Shown here piece after piece: positions 20,420 to 28,702 of a DNA stretch of 64,000 bases. Each line of letters opens with the position of its first letter. Position 1 is the stretch's first letter. The stretch covers positions 2,046,001-2,110,000 of the forward strand of contig NZ_VFOW01000001.1 in NCBI RefSeq assembly GCF_006716355.1, read 5' to 3'. The stretch is from Stackebrandtia endophytica (GTDB lineage: Bacteria; Actinomycetota; Actinomycetes; Mycobacteriales; Micromonosporaceae). A program made the position numbers and the translations under genes. The notes under the pieces were generated by a model. That model made no database searches. It saw only the letters and a list, made by a program, of their open reading frames with translations, and was not told where the DNA came from.

Positions 20420-21544
20420 TCAGGCGTCGTAGTCGACGACGACGTTCTCCGTTTCGGGACGTGACTGGCAGGTCAGGACGTACCCCGCGGCGACATCGGC
20501 CTCGTCCAGCGCGAAGTTTCGCGCCATGTGGACCTTGCCGTCCACCAGTTTGGCCCGGCAGGTCGCGCACACGCCGCCCTTGCAGGCGTAGGGAAGTTCC
20601 CCCCTCACCCGCAGCGCCGCGTCCAGAACAGCCTCGTCGGGGTTCATCGTGACCGTCGAGGAACGACCGTCCAGGACGACGGTCAACTCGGTGCCGCCGG
20701 CGACGGAGGTCTCGCTGCGCGGCGGCGGCGGAACCTCCTCGGCGAAGAACAGTTCAGTGTGGATGTGGTCGGTCCCGACACCGGCCTCGATGAGGGTCTG
20801 CCGCGCCCCGGTGACCAGGCCGTAAGGGCCACACAGGTACCAGTCGTCGACGTCACCGGTCGGCAACAGCGCCTCGAAGATCGCGACCAGCCGGTCGTGG
20901 TCGAGTCGGCCGTGCAGCAGCCGGGACGCCTGCGGCTCCCGCGACAGCACGTGGATCAGGTGGAAGCGTTCGGGGAACCGGTCCTTCAGGTCGGCCAGTT
21001 CATCGGCGAACATGACGGTGGCGGCGGCCCGGTTGCCGAACAGCAGGGTCACCCGGCTGTCGGGCTCGGTCTCCAGCGCGGTCGCGGCGATCGACAGCAC
21101 CGGGGTGACACCGCTGCCAGCGATGATGCCGGCGTAGTGACGGCTCTCCGGTTCGCCGTCGTGCCATCGCTGAGCGGGCGGACCACCGAATGTCCCCAGT
21201 GGTGGCAGAACCTCCACGCTCTCCCCCGGGCACAGGCCCGAGTTCGCGTAACCGGAGAACTCGCCGTCGGGAATCTGTTTGATCCCTACCTGGAGAACAC
21301 CCTCGTCGCGCAACATCCGGGGCGTGGAGCAGATGGAGTACGACCGGCGCACCTCCTCGCCGTCGGCACCGGTACGCCGCAGCGTCAGGTGTTGACCGGC
21401 GGAGAAGTCGAACGTCGTGGTCAGCTCCTCCGGGACGGCGAAACTGACCCGGACCGCCTCATCGGTCAACCGGTCCACCGAGGCGACCGTCAGCCGATGC
21501 CACTGCGGCCGCCGCCGCTTCGGCTTTGACAGCACCACGCTCAC
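20420..21544 (-). CDS. paaE: Phenylacetyl-CoA epoxidase reductase subunit
   Basis: PaaE (374 aa) supplies electrons from NADPH to the PaaABC(D) epoxidase. It has an FNR-like FAD/NAD module (residues about 15-260, with RRSYSICSTP for flavin binding and GIIAGSGVTPVLS for the nucleotide) and a C-terminal plant-type [2Fe-2S] ferredoxin domain with YACKGGVCATCRAKLVDG and a later Cys in YVLTCQSRP. The start is GTG at 21542-21544; further GTGs lie two and three codons in. It is the last gene of the paaABCDE operon, 46 nt after paaD. Confidence 0.94.
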   Translation of the reverse strand: MSVVLSKPKRRRPQWHRLTVASVDRLTDEAVRVSFAVPEELTTTFDFSAGQHLTLRRTGADGEEVRRSYSICSTPRMLRDEGVLQVGIKQIPDGEFSGYANSGLCPGESVEVLPPLGTFGGPPAQRWHDGEPESRHYAGIIAGSGVTPVLSIAATALETEPDSRVTLLFGNRAAATVMFADELADLKDRFPERFHLIHVLSREPQASRLLHGRLDHDRLVAIFEALLPTGDVDDWYLCGPYGLVTGARQTLIEAGVGTDHIHTELFFAEEVPPPPRSETSVAGGTELTVVLDGRSSTVTMNPDEAVLDAALRVRGELPYACKGGVCATCRAKLVDGKVHMARNFALDEADVAAGYVLTCQSRPETENVVVDYDA

Positions 21545-21590
21545 TATCCGATTCCCTTCTCGCGGTTGCCTTGCTGATTGTTGTGAATGG

Positions 21591-22070
21591 TCAGTGCGCT
21601 TTGACGTGCTCGAACGGTTCGCGACAGGACTCGCACCGCCACAGCGACGTGCACGCGGTGGGACCGAAGCGGCTCAGTTCACTGACCTGCGCCGATTCGC
21701 ACCGGGGACATCGCGGCGACCGGTCGCCGAGCAACAGCGGCAGGTCCCGCCGGGAACCGGTCGGACCCGGCGGGGCGATACCGGAGTCGGCCAACTTCCG
21801 GCGCCCGCTCTCGGTGATCCAGTCGGTGGTCCAGGCGGGTGCGTACACCGTGGTGATGTCCACATCGGGGTAACCGGCGTCGCGGAAGGCGCGGGCGATG
21901 TCGGCGCGAATGGTGTCCATGGCGGGGCAGCCGGAGTACGTCGGGGTGATGGTGACCTTCGCGGTGCCACCGTCGACGACGGCGTCGCGCAATATCCCCA
22001 GGTCGGCGATGGTCACCACCGGCATCTCGGGGTCGGCGACGGTGGCGGCGATGTCGAAGGCGGTCACCAT
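21591..22070 (-). CDS. paaD: Phenylacetate degradation protein PaaD
   Basis: PaaD (159 aa) is a MIP18/SufT-type (DUF59) protein needed to make active phenylacetyl-CoA epoxidase, probably in iron-centre assembly. The N-terminal domain shows TIADLGILRDAVVDGG and PTYSGCPAMDTI. The C-terminal zinc-ribbon-like part has CPRCESAQ and later CESCREPF. Its GTG/ATG-type start at 22070 overlaps the paaC stop by 7 nt, indicating coupled translation. Confidence 0.93.
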   Translation of the reverse strand: MVTAFDIAATVADPEMPVVTIADLGILRDAVVDGGTAKVTITPTYSGCPAMDTIRADIARAFRDAGYPDVDITTVYAPAWTTDWITESGRRKLADSGIAPPGPTGSRRDLPLLLGDRSPRCPRCESAQVSELSRFGPTACTSLWRCESCREPFEHVKAH

Positions 22071-22777
22071 GTCGCCCCCGGGTGACTGCGATGCAGGTGC
22101 TGCATCTCGGCCAACAGGTAGCCCAGGTGTTCGGTGTGTACCCCCTCGCGGCCACCGGAGGGACGGAATCGACTGTCCTCATCGGCTGGTCGGCTCAAGG
22201 TCGCCTCGGACAACACCGGGTCGACGCGTGCCAGCCATGATGGACGAAGCTCGGGGTGCTGCTCGAACAGTTCGAAGCTGTAGGGCCACAGGTTGTCGAC
22301 GGCCGATTGGGTTCGACGGTGCGACTCCTCGGTACCGGCACCCAATCGGAGCGTCCACACCGTGGCGTGATCGAGGTGGTACGCGACCTCTTTGACCGCT
22401 TTCGCCGCGATCGCGGCCACCGCGGCATCCTCGCCACCGGCCAGGCGCTCGTACAGTTCGACCTGGTACGCGGAGAAGAACAGCATCCGCGCGATCGTGA
22501 CCGCGAAGTCGCCGCGCGGCAGTTCGACCAGTTGGGCGTTGCGGAACTCGCGCTCGTCACGCAGGTAGGCCAGGGCATCCTCGTCGCGGCCGTCGCCTTC
22601 GCGCTCACCGGCGAGGGTCAACAGCATCCGGGCCTGACCCAACAGGTCCAACGCGATGTTGGACAGCGCGATGTCCTCCTCCAGGTCGTGCGCACGGGAG
22701 GACCATTCCGACAGCCGATGCGATGCGATGAGGGCGTCGTCGGCGAGCCCCAGCAGGTACCGAACGTCGTGGCTCAT
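22064..22777 (-). CDS. paaC: Phenylacetyl-CoA epoxidase structural subunit PaaC
   Basis: PaaC (237 aa) is the non-catalytic ferritin-like partner of PaaA in the epoxidase. The family N-terminus [25 protein letters not shown] is visible, with the helical segments EEDIALSNIALDLLGQARMLL and VKEVAYHLDHATVWTLRLGAGT. The ATG at 22775-22777 overlaps the paaB stop by 4 nt (ATGA). The frame is open upstream to 23038, but that extension is a shadow of paaB. Length is close to the family norm. Confidence 0.95.
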   Translation of the reverse strand: MSHDVRYLLGLADDALIASHRLSEWSSRAHDLEEDIALSNIALDLLGQARMLLTLAGEREGDGRDEDALAYLRDEREFRNAQLVELPRGDFAVTIARMLFFSAYQVELYERLAGGEDAAVAAIAAKAVKEVAYHLDHATVWTLRLGAGTEESHRRTQSAVDNLWPYSFELFEQHPELRPSWLARVDPVLSEATLSRPADEDSRFRPSGGREGVHTEHLGYLLAEMQHLHRSHPGATW

Positions 22778-23055
22778 ATGTGTTCGGCCCCTTCGGGCAT
22801 CTCGTAGAAGGTGGGGTGGCGGTAGATCTTGTCGGCGGCCGGGTCGAAGAACGCGTCCTTCTCCTGTGGACTGGAGGCGGTGATCTCGGCGGCGGGGACC
22901 ACCCAGATGGAGACGCCCTCCTCGCGCCGGGTGTACAGGTCGCGTGCGTTGCGCAGCGCCAGTTGGGCGTCGGCGGCGTGCAGCGAGCCGACGTGGGTGT
23001 GGGACAGCCCCCGCCTCGGCCGCACGAACACCTCCCACAGTGGATTCTTAGTCAC
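22774..23055 (-). CDS. paaB: Phenylacetyl-CoA epoxidase subunit PaaB
   Basis: PaaB (93 aa) is the small subunit that bridges PaaAC dimers in the multicomponent monooxygenase. Family features are [21 protein letters not shown] at the N-terminus and the middle segment [21 protein letters not shown]. The GTG at 23053-23055 overlaps the paaA stop (GTGA), matching the coupling in the rest of the operon. It is preferred over the upstream ATG at 23118, which would add 21 residues antisense-like in composition. Confidence 0.94.
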   Translation of the reverse strand: MTKNPLWEVFVRPRRGLSHTHVGSLHAADAQLALRNARDLYTRREEGVSIWVVPAAEITASSPQEKDAFFDPAADKIYRHPTFYEMPEGAEHI

Positions 23056-24080
23056 GCCATCGCCTCCTGCCGAGTGTCCTGTTTCGCCGCATAGGCCGCG
23101 GCCGCCTCGCTCACCCACGTCCCCGACTCGACCGCTTCCCGCCGGTTGGCCATCCGCTGCCGGTTACAGGGCCCGTCGCCCTTGATCACCTGCATCAGTT
23201 CGTCGTAGTCGGGTTGGGTGTAGTCGTAATGTCCGCGTTCCTCATTCCACTGCAGATTCTCATCGGGCAGGGTCAAGCCCAGAACCTCGGCCTGCTGGAC
23301 CGTCATGTCCACGAACTTCTGCCGCAGTTCGTCGTTGGAGTAGCGCTTGATCTTCCACTCCATCGACTGCGCGGTGTGCTTGGAGTCGGCATCCGGTGGC
23401 CCGAACATCGCCAACGACGGGTACCACCACCGGTCGATCGCATCCTGGGCCATGGCGCGTTGCTTCTCGGTGCCTCGGGCGAGTACGTACAGGGATTGGA
23501 AGCCCTGTCGCTGATGGAAGGACTCCTCCTTGCACACCCGGATCATCGCGCGGGCATACGGGCCATAGGAGCAGCGGCACAGCGGCACCTGGTTGACGAT
23601 CGCGGCGCCGTCGACCAACCAGCCGATCGCACCGACGTCGGCCCAGGTCACGGTCGGGTAGTTGAAGATCGACGAGTACTTCTGACGTCCGGACAGCAGT
23701 TGGGCGTACAGGTCCTCGCGATCGGCTCCCAGCGTCTCCGCCGCCGCGTACAGGTATAGGCCGTGTCCGGCCTCGTCCTGCACCTTGGCCAACAGGATCG
23801 CCTTACGCGCCAGCGACGGCGCGCGGGTGATCCAGTTGCCTTCGGGCTGCATGCCGATGATCTCGGAGTGGGCATGCTGGGCGATCTGCCGGATCAGCGT
23901 CTTGCGGTAGGCCTCCGGCATGGCGTCCCGTGGCTCGATCTTCTGGTCGGCGGCGATCACGGCGTCGAAGTACGCCTCGGCATCGGCGTCCGGTCGTCCG
24001 CGCCCGGCAGCCTCGATCAGCTGCCGTTCGGCCTCGGCGACCTGGTCGAGCAGGCTTTGAGCGCCCGGCTCCTCAGGCAT
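23052..24080 (-). CDS. paaA: Phenylacetyl-CoA epoxidase catalytic subunit PaaA
   Basis: PaaA (342 aa) is the di-iron catalytic subunit that epoxidises the ring of phenylacetyl-CoA, opening the aerobic phenylacetate pathway. Carboxylate/His motifs of the di-iron site are visible: [17 protein letters not shown] near residue 70, [13 protein letters not shown] near residue 100 and [12 protein letters not shown] near residue 180. The ATG at 24078-24080 is chosen; a GTG at 24095 would add 5 residues. It is the first gene of paaABCDE; paaK, paaG, paaZ and a paa regulator are not in the window. Confidence 0.95.
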   Translation of the reverse strand: MPEEPGAQSLLDQVAEAERQLIEAAGRGRPDADAEAYFDAVIAADQKIEPRDAMPEAYRKTLIRQIAQHAHSEIIGMQPEGNWITRAPSLARKAILLAKVQDEAGHGLYLYAAAETLGADREDLYAQLLSGRQKYSSIFNYPTVTWADVGAIGWLVDGAAIVNQVPLCRCSYGPYARAMIRVCKEESFHQRQGFQSLYVLARGTEKQRAMAQDAIDRWWYPSLAMFGPPDADSKHTAQSMEWKIKRYSNDELRQKFVDMTVQQAEVLGLTLPDENLQWNEERGHYDYTQPDYDELMQVIKGDGPCNRQRMANRREAVESGTWVSEAAAAYAAKQDTRQEAMA

Positions 24081-24132
24081 GTCGTTTCCGTACACCCGAC
24101 AAGTGTTACAGATTTCAGCCGCCCGATCAATC

Positions 24133-24147
24133 ACATGTAATACACGT
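24133..24147. promoter_or_regulatory. Palindrome upstream of paaA, candidate operator
   Basis: ACATGTA-A-TACACGT is a 15-bp palindrome with one mismatch, 53 nt before the paaA ATG. A smaller TGTTACA symmetry follows at 24104-24110. Position fits a repressor site for the paa operon, but no regulator gene is adjacent. Confidence 0.4.
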
Positions 24148-24168
24148 CCCGCGCCCACCTGCCGAAAA

Positions 24169-24196
24169 TGCCCGCCCACCACCAGGTGAGCGGGCA
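24169..24196 (-). terminator. Terminator after the second LPXTG protein gene
   Basis: TGCCCGCCCACC pairs with GGTGAGCGGGCA (12 bp, one mismatch, 4-nt loop) and is followed by TTTT in the minus-strand direction. It starts 18 nt after the stop of the 24214-25770 gene and insulates paaA. Confidence 0.85.
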
Positions 24197-24213
24197 CTCA
24201 GATCAGCTGTCGA

Positions 24214-25770
24214 CTACCAGGTGAGGGCGACCTGGCGACGGCGCAGAAGCACCACGCCGAGCACACCGGCGGCGGCGATCGCGGCTCCACCACTGATCCA
24301 CCAACCCAGCGATGCTCCCGTGACCGGCAGCGTGCCGTCCACACCACCCGAGGCACCCGTGTTCAACGTGAGGGCCGCGAGGTTGTTGTCGAGATCGCCG
24401 TCCTGAGATATCGGCGTCGACTCCCAGACGAACGAGACCCCGTCGTCCTGCGGAGCGTCGGAATTGATCTTGACGGTGACATTTATCGTCACCTCCCCAT
24501 CAGCAGGAACCGTCGGGAGCCCGCATGCGACATCCAGACCGTCGATTCCCGTCCACTCATGTGCCGAATCAGGAGCGTTGCCGCACCACGGTTCTCCCCA
24601 CTCCCGTTCCGTGTAGACGAACTCGACACCGGTGGGCAACTTGAGATACAGAACGTTGCTCTGCCCGATGGTGGAGCCCCACGCGGTCGCGGGTCCGTTG
24701 TTTCGCACCGGCAGTGCCACCTCAACGGTCTCACCGGCGCCGCCGTCTATCCGGGTGTCCACGGGCTGAAGATCAAATGGATTGGCAACGGTGTTGATGC
24801 GTATGTTCTCCCAGCGCTGATCCGGCCGAGGCTGCCATTCTCCGGAATCGGAATCGGCGACCAGATTCAACAGGCGGCCCGATCCATCGGATATCTCGGC
24901 GAGACGCTCTCGCAATACCTCCGGTTCCTCAACCATCGCCGAATAGTTGCAGGTACCACAAGTGTCTACGGGGCCAGACGCCAGATCATCCACTTTCAAT
25001 GTCAATGGGCTGTCCACGGCCAACCGATAAACGGTTCCGGGACTTCCGACGAATTCCGGCAGGATGCATATGAGGTTGTCGCCCTCATATCCGGGATCAG
25101 GTCCACAGTTGTCGTAATCTTCGAAGAAGGTCACGGTTGGCGAATAGTTGACGATTCGGATCTCGATCCCGGCGAAATCTCTTATTCCGTCGTGACGAAA
25201 CCTGAGCGGTAGATCCACTGTCGCTCCCGGCTCAACGTCGTTGACCAGGATGTCTTCCGCGCGATAGCTGGCCGCCTCGATGTCGACGCCACCGCCACCG
25301 ATTCCAATCATCCCCCCACGCATGAGAGCCTCAAGCTCGTATCTCGGGCGATCCCCGACCCGCGCGTGCTCGGTGACCCACATGACCAGGTCGACTTGGA
25401 TCGTCTCTCCTGGAGTACGGTCCCCGAACTCGCACGTCACCACGGCGTCGTCAACGTTCGTGCACTGATCGTCTGTGGATGCGATGGCGAGCTTCCCACT
25501 ACCCGAGACGTCGACGACGGCACCGATATCCGGCGCGATGTCGGCATCCGAGTCAAGCTCGATGTGCAGCTTTCCCACCGCACCGAGTTCTCGGTTTTCC
25601 TGGGCCGGGGAAAGCGTATCCAGGTCAAGAAGAGTGATGTAGGCACCGGTTACGGGTTGTCCCTCATCGGCCTGGGCTGGAGCCGCGGCAAGCGCCCCCA
25701 AGATCAGCCCCGAGGTGGCGGCCAGCGCCATGGTTGACGCAACATGGCGACCGCGCAATGAGAATCGCAT
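24214..25770 (-). CDS. LPXTG-anchored surface protein
   Basis: This 518-aa exported protein has a signal peptide (MRFSLRGRHVASTM, then a hydrophobic core ending at AAPAQA) and a sortase tail at the C-terminus: LPVTG, a hydrophobic helix and RRRQ. The middle is beta-rich with Cys pairs (QCTNVDDAVVTC, NCGPDPGYEGDNLIC, TCGTCNYS). Its last ~150 residues resemble the DUF11-like domains of the 9121-11433 protein (DTRIDGGAGETVEVALPVRNNGP and VTINVTVKI). The role is unknown; adhesion or wall display is plausible. The ATG at 25768-25770 is chosen over a TTG two codons upstream. Confidence 0.85.
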   Translation of the reverse strand: MRFSLRGRHVASTMALAATSGLILGALAAAPAQADEGQPVTGAYITLLDLDTLSPAQENRELGAVGKLHIELDSDADIAPDIGAVVDVSGSGKLAIASTDDQCTNVDDAVVTCEFGDRTPGETIQVDLVMWVTEHARVGDRPRYELEALMRGGMIGIGGGGVDIEAASYRAEDILVNDVEPGATVDLPLRFRHDGIRDFAGIEIRIVNYSPTVTFFEDYDNCGPDPGYEGDNLICILPEFVGSPGTVYRLAVDSPLTLKVDDLASGPVDTCGTCNYSAMVEEPEVLRERLAEISDGSGRLLNLVADSDSGEWQPRPDQRWENIRINTVANPFDLQPVDTRIDGGAGETVEVALPVRNNGPATAWGSTIGQSNVLYLKLPTGVEFVYTEREWGEPWCGNAPDSAHEWTGIDGLDVACGLPTVPADGEVTINVTVKINSDAPQDDGVSFVWESTPISQDGDLDNNLAALTLNTGASGGVDGTLPVTGASLGWWISGGAAIAAAGVLGVVLLRRRQVALTW

Positions 25771-25870
25771 GGGCAACTTTCGGAAGGTGAAATATGGTCA
25801 CGCCGGTTCAGGCGAAAGCCTGATGTGATGTGACCACGCAGATCCGAAAGAACCGGTTGCAGTATCAACA

Positions 25871-25909
25871 GGTTTGTTATCGATCATTGATCGACAATCG
25901 GGTCAAACC
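25871..25909 (-). terminator. Nested inverted repeat at the 3' end of mqnA
   Basis: GGTTTG (25871-25876) pairs with CAAACC (25904-25909), and inside it TCGATC-ATT-GATCGA (25880-25894) pairs perfectly. The structure spans the mqnA stop codon and may end its transcript; the stems are AT-rich for this genome and there is no clear T-run. Confidence 0.35.
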
Positions 25910-26754
25910 GCGAAAAGCGCCGGGCCGTCGGTGGGGAGGGCCGGGACCTCTCCTCGACGGGCGGCCTTCTCGGCGAATACTCGCAGACCGGCGAGTTGGC
26001 GCTCGCCGAGTGAGAAGTCCAGGGAACGGAAGTAGCCGGCGAGGGTGGCGGCGTCGAAGGGCTCCCACCGTGAGGTCGCCTCGGCCACCACGTCCAACTC
26101 GTCCAAGCACAGTCGTACCGAACGCAGGAACGCCTCGTGCACCTCTTTCACCTGCCCGGGGTGAGCCTCGGCGAACTCCCGACGCACCGCCCACACCGCG
26201 AAGACCATCGGCATCCCGGTCCAGTCCCGCCAGCCGGCGCCGAGGTCGGTGACGGTCAGACCTCGTTTGGGGGCCTCGTACATCGCTCGCAGCGCGACGT
26301 CACCGATGACGACGGCGGCGTCGGCCTTCTCCAACATGCGCGGAACGTCGGGTTCGGCGCGGAAGAACTCACAGGTGAGACCGAGCCGCTCGGTGAGCAG
26401 CATCTGGGCGAGCAACACCCCGGTACGGGAGGAGGAGCCCAGCGCGATCCGGCCGCCGTCCAAATCGGCCAGTGGTCGTTCGTGGACCACGTTGACGCTC
26501 AACACCGGTCCGTCGCTACCGACCGCGACTCCGGGCAACAACAGCAGGTCGTCGGCGTGCCGCAGGTACTCGACGAGACTGATCGGCGCGATGTCGAGTT
26601 CGCCGGCGACCAACGCGTCGTTGAGCGCCACCGGGCTGGCCCTGGTCAATTCGACGTCCAGCAGCGCACCCGACCGCATCAGACCCCAGTAGATGGGGAC
26701 GCAGTTCAGGTATTCGATGTGCCCGACCCGTGGGCGGCGGTGCGGTTGACTCAT
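25903..26754 (-). CDS. mqnA: Chorismate dehydratase, menaquinone biosynthesis
   Basis: MqnA (283 aa) has the periplasmic-binding-protein-like fold of the family that dehydrates chorismate to 3-enolpyruvoyl-benzoate, the first committed step of the futalosine route. The N-terminus RVGHIEYLNCVPIYWGL and the segments ELDIAPISLVEYLRHADDLLLLPG and SSSRTGVLLAQMLL are typical. The ATG at 26752-26754 is chosen; the upstream open frame is Ser/Arg-rich and not protein-like. The gene stands alone, about 11.7 kb from mqnC and on the same strand. A divergent Rpn-like gene starts 152 nt upstream. Confidence 0.93.
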   Translation of the reverse strand: MSQPHRRPRVGHIEYLNCVPIYWGLMRSGALLDVELTRASPVALNDALVAGELDIAPISLVEYLRHADDLLLLPGVAVGSDGPVLSVNVVHERPLADLDGGRIALGSSSRTGVLLAQMLLTERLGLTCEFFRAEPDVPRMLEKADAAVVIGDVALRAMYEAPKRGLTVTDLGAGWRDWTGMPMVFAVWAVRREFAEAHPGQVKEVHEAFLRSVRLCLDELDVVAEATSRWEPFDAATLAGYFRSLDFSLGERQLAGLRVFAEKAARRGEVPALPTDGPALFAV

Positions 26755-26906
26755 GCCAGGCACGTTACGCCTCGACGGGCCGCCGACGGCATGCGCCGAT
26801 CCCAGTCGTGGGGTAGCCGACGTCGCAGGCGGTGAACCCGCACGGGAAGACTTCACGGGCCACACCCGACACATATCTACATCAACCGATTACTTAAAGT
26901 GATGTC

Positions 26907-27812
26907 GTGCCCTCCGATCTGCACGAAACCCTGATCCGACTGTTTCGAGACGCCCCGGATTTCGCGGCCACTCTGCTGTGTCGACAACCCGAGATACACG
27001 CCCGGGGCCTCAGCAATCCCACACTGATATCCGAGAACGCCTCGGTGTTGAAATACGCCGAACGACGCATCGACTCCGTCATCTCCTTCGACACCGTCGA
27101 CGACCTCGGCCTGATAGGCGCGATCGAAGTCCAACTGGGTAAGAAGGAATCCAAACGCTTCAGCTGGCCGACATACCTGGCGCGGCTGCGTGAGGACACC
27201 AGGAAGCCGGTCGTTCTACTGGTGATCTGCGGGACCGATTCCGTCGCGAAGTGGGCCGGCGAGCCCATCCCGCTGGGGCCCGGGTCGGTGATCTCTCCGA
27301 TAGCCGTCGGGCCCGCCGACATCCCGTGCATCACCGACCCCGACACGCCCGAGGCCAGCCCGGAGATGGCCGCACTGTCGGCGATCATCCATTCGAGGCG
27401 ATCATGCGGGCTCGACGTGCTGAACGCCATGGACGTCGTCTTCTCTCGCATGTCCGATCAAGAACGCGCCGTCAACTACACTGAATACGTGCGCAGCCTG
27501 CTCTCCGGGTCGCGCCTGAAACATTTGGAGGCACTGTTGAGCACCGCGACGTTCCCGTACCACAATGCGTTCACTCAACGCTATGTCGACTCCGGCCGAG
27601 CCGAGGGCAAAGCCCAGGGCCGCGCGGAAGGCAAGGCCGAGGGCAAGGCCGAGGCCAAAGCCGAATCGATCCTCACCGTCCTCAACGCCCGAGGCATCGC
27701 CGTCTCGCAAACCGAACGCGACCGCATCACCGCCTGCACCGACCCGACACGGCTCGACACCTGGCTCACCAAAGCGGTCAAAGTCGACTCCACCACCGAA
27801 CTCTTCAGCTGA
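26907..27812 (+). CDS. Rpn/PD-(D/E)XK nuclease-like family protein
   Basis: This 301-aa protein resembles the transposase-like Rpn/YhgA group of PD-(D/E)XK nucleases that are common, often as many paralogues, in actinobacteria. The N-terminal domain (about 1-180) contains RRIDSVISFDT followed by IGAIEVQLGKK, where D and ExQ fit the nuclease core. After a helical region comes a low-complexity stretch of GRAEGKA-type repeats (about residues 230-253), then a short C-terminal helical domain. The start is GTG at 26907. Activity is not shown; some family members promote recombination. It stands alone between mqnA and a terminator. Confidence 0.7.
   Translation: MPSDLHETLIRLFRDAPDFAATLLCRQPEIHARGLSNPTLISENASVLKYAERRIDSVISFDTVDDLGLIGAIEVQLGKKESKRFSWPTYLARLREDTRKPVVLLVICGTDSVAKWAGEPIPLGPGSVISPIAVGPADIPCITDPDTPEASPEMAALSAIIHSRRSCGLDVLNAMDVVFSRMSDQERAVNYTEYVRSLLSGSRLKHLEALLSTATFPYHNAFTQRYVDSGRAEGKAQGRAEGKAEGKAEAKAESILTVLNARGIAVSQTERDRITACTDPTRLDTWLTKAVKVDSTTELFS
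27594..27666 (+). repeat. 12-nt tandem repeats encoding a charged AEGK tract
   Basis: Imperfect GCCGAGGGCAAG-type units repeat about six times within the Rpn-like gene, encoding an alternating A-E-G-K helix. Similar tracts occur in this protein family. Confidence 0.75.
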
Positions 27813-27847
27813 GATTCCACACCGGACACAAACACCCGACGCGAAAC

Positions 27848-27877
27848 CGGGGCCGCAGGCACACGCCTGCGGCCCCG
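27848..27877. terminator. Bidirectional terminator between convergent genes
   Basis: CGGGGCCGCAGGC-ACAC-GCCTGCGGCCCCG is a perfect 13-bp stem between the Rpn-like gene and the SDR gene. Confidence 0.9.
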
Positions 27878-27884
27878 TCGCCGG

Positions 27885-28643
27885 TCACAGGCGGGAACCA
27901 CCGGTGGCGTCGATGGTCTGGCCGGTGGTCCAGCGCGCCTGCGGCGAGGCCAGATACGCGACGAGTTCGGCGATGTCGTCCGGTTGCCCGACGCGGTTGA
28001 ACACCGACTCGCCCTCAGCCCAGTCGCGAACTCCCGGCTGATCCAACCAGTCCCCGGTCATGTCGGTCTGGGTGATACCCGGCATCACCGCGTTGATGGT
28101 GATACCGCGTGCGCCCAGCGTCGGGGCCAGTGCTAGGCCGAGGCCGTTGAGCGCGGACTTGGCCACCGCGTAGACCGGGTGGGTGGGTGCGGCAATGCGG
28201 GTCATCCCGGTGGAGATGTTGATGACGCGGCCGTGGTCACGCAGGTGCGGTTCCAGGTGTTGAAGCAGGAACAGCGGCGCGGTGAGGTTGAGGTCGACGA
28301 CTTTGCGATAGGTGGTTTCGTCGATCTCCCCCAGCGACTGCGGATGCGTCACTCCGGCGTTGTTGACCAGGATGTCGAGGGCTCGTTCGCCGGTTCGCTC
28401 CTCGACGGCGTCGAGGAACCGGTCGGCAAGTCCGGTGGCGGTGGTGACCGGGTCATCGTCGAGGTTCGCCGCTATCGGGATCGCGGTGGCTCCGACGGCC
28501 TCAACCAGGCGAACGGTCTCCTTCACCGCCTGCTCGTCCGACCGGTAGTGCAGTCCGATCACGGAGACTTCGTTGCGAGCCAATGCGACGGAGATGGCTC
28601 GTCCGATTCCACGGCTACCTCCGGTGACCAGTGCGGTTCTCAT
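27885..28643 (-). CDS. Short-chain dehydrogenase/reductase
   Basis: This 252-aa NAD(P)-dependent SDR has the TGGSRGIGRA cofactor motif at residues 7-16, NNAG near residue 93, the catalytic Ser in INISTGM and YxxxK (YAVAKSA) near residue 155. The motif PGITQTDMTG and the C-terminal TTGQTIDATGGSRL are FabG-like. The substrate cannot be told. It is divergent from a TetR-family regulator 58 nt away, and two matching operator halves lie between them, so the TetR protein very probably controls it. Confidence 0.9.
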   Translation of the reverse strand: MRTALVTGGSRGIGRAISVALARNEVSVIGLHYRSDEQAVKETVRLVEAVGATAIPIAANLDDDPVTTATGLADRFLDAVEERTGERALDILVNNAGVTHPQSLGEIDETTYRKVVDLNLTAPLFLLQHLEPHLRDHGRVINISTGMTRIAAPTHPVYAVAKSALNGLGLALAPTLGARGITINAVMPGITQTDMTGDWLDQPGVRDWAEGESVFNRVGQPDDIAELVAYLASPQARWTTGQTIDATGGSRL

Positions 28644-28662
28644 TCGTGCACCCCTAATTATT

Positions 28663-28702
28663 TAGTGATTACTACAGAATTTGACTTGTATAGTAATCAC
28701 TA
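28663..28702. promoter_or_regulatory. Paired operator and promoter between SDR and TetR genes
   Basis: TAGTGATTACTA (28663-28674) and its exact reverse complement TAGTAATCACTA (28691-28702) flank a 16-nt spacer. Each half is itself near-symmetric (TAGT..ACTA). A TATAGT -10 hexamer at 28689-28694 lies 7 nt before the TetR ATG, so the TetR message is probably leaderless and the second site covers its start. This is a typical autoregulated TetR control region. Confidence 0.7.

Noticed and set aside
27594-27666. Repeat tract considered as a CRISPR-like array
   Set aside because: Units are 12 nt, contiguous, in frame and lack spacers; they encode a protein tract.
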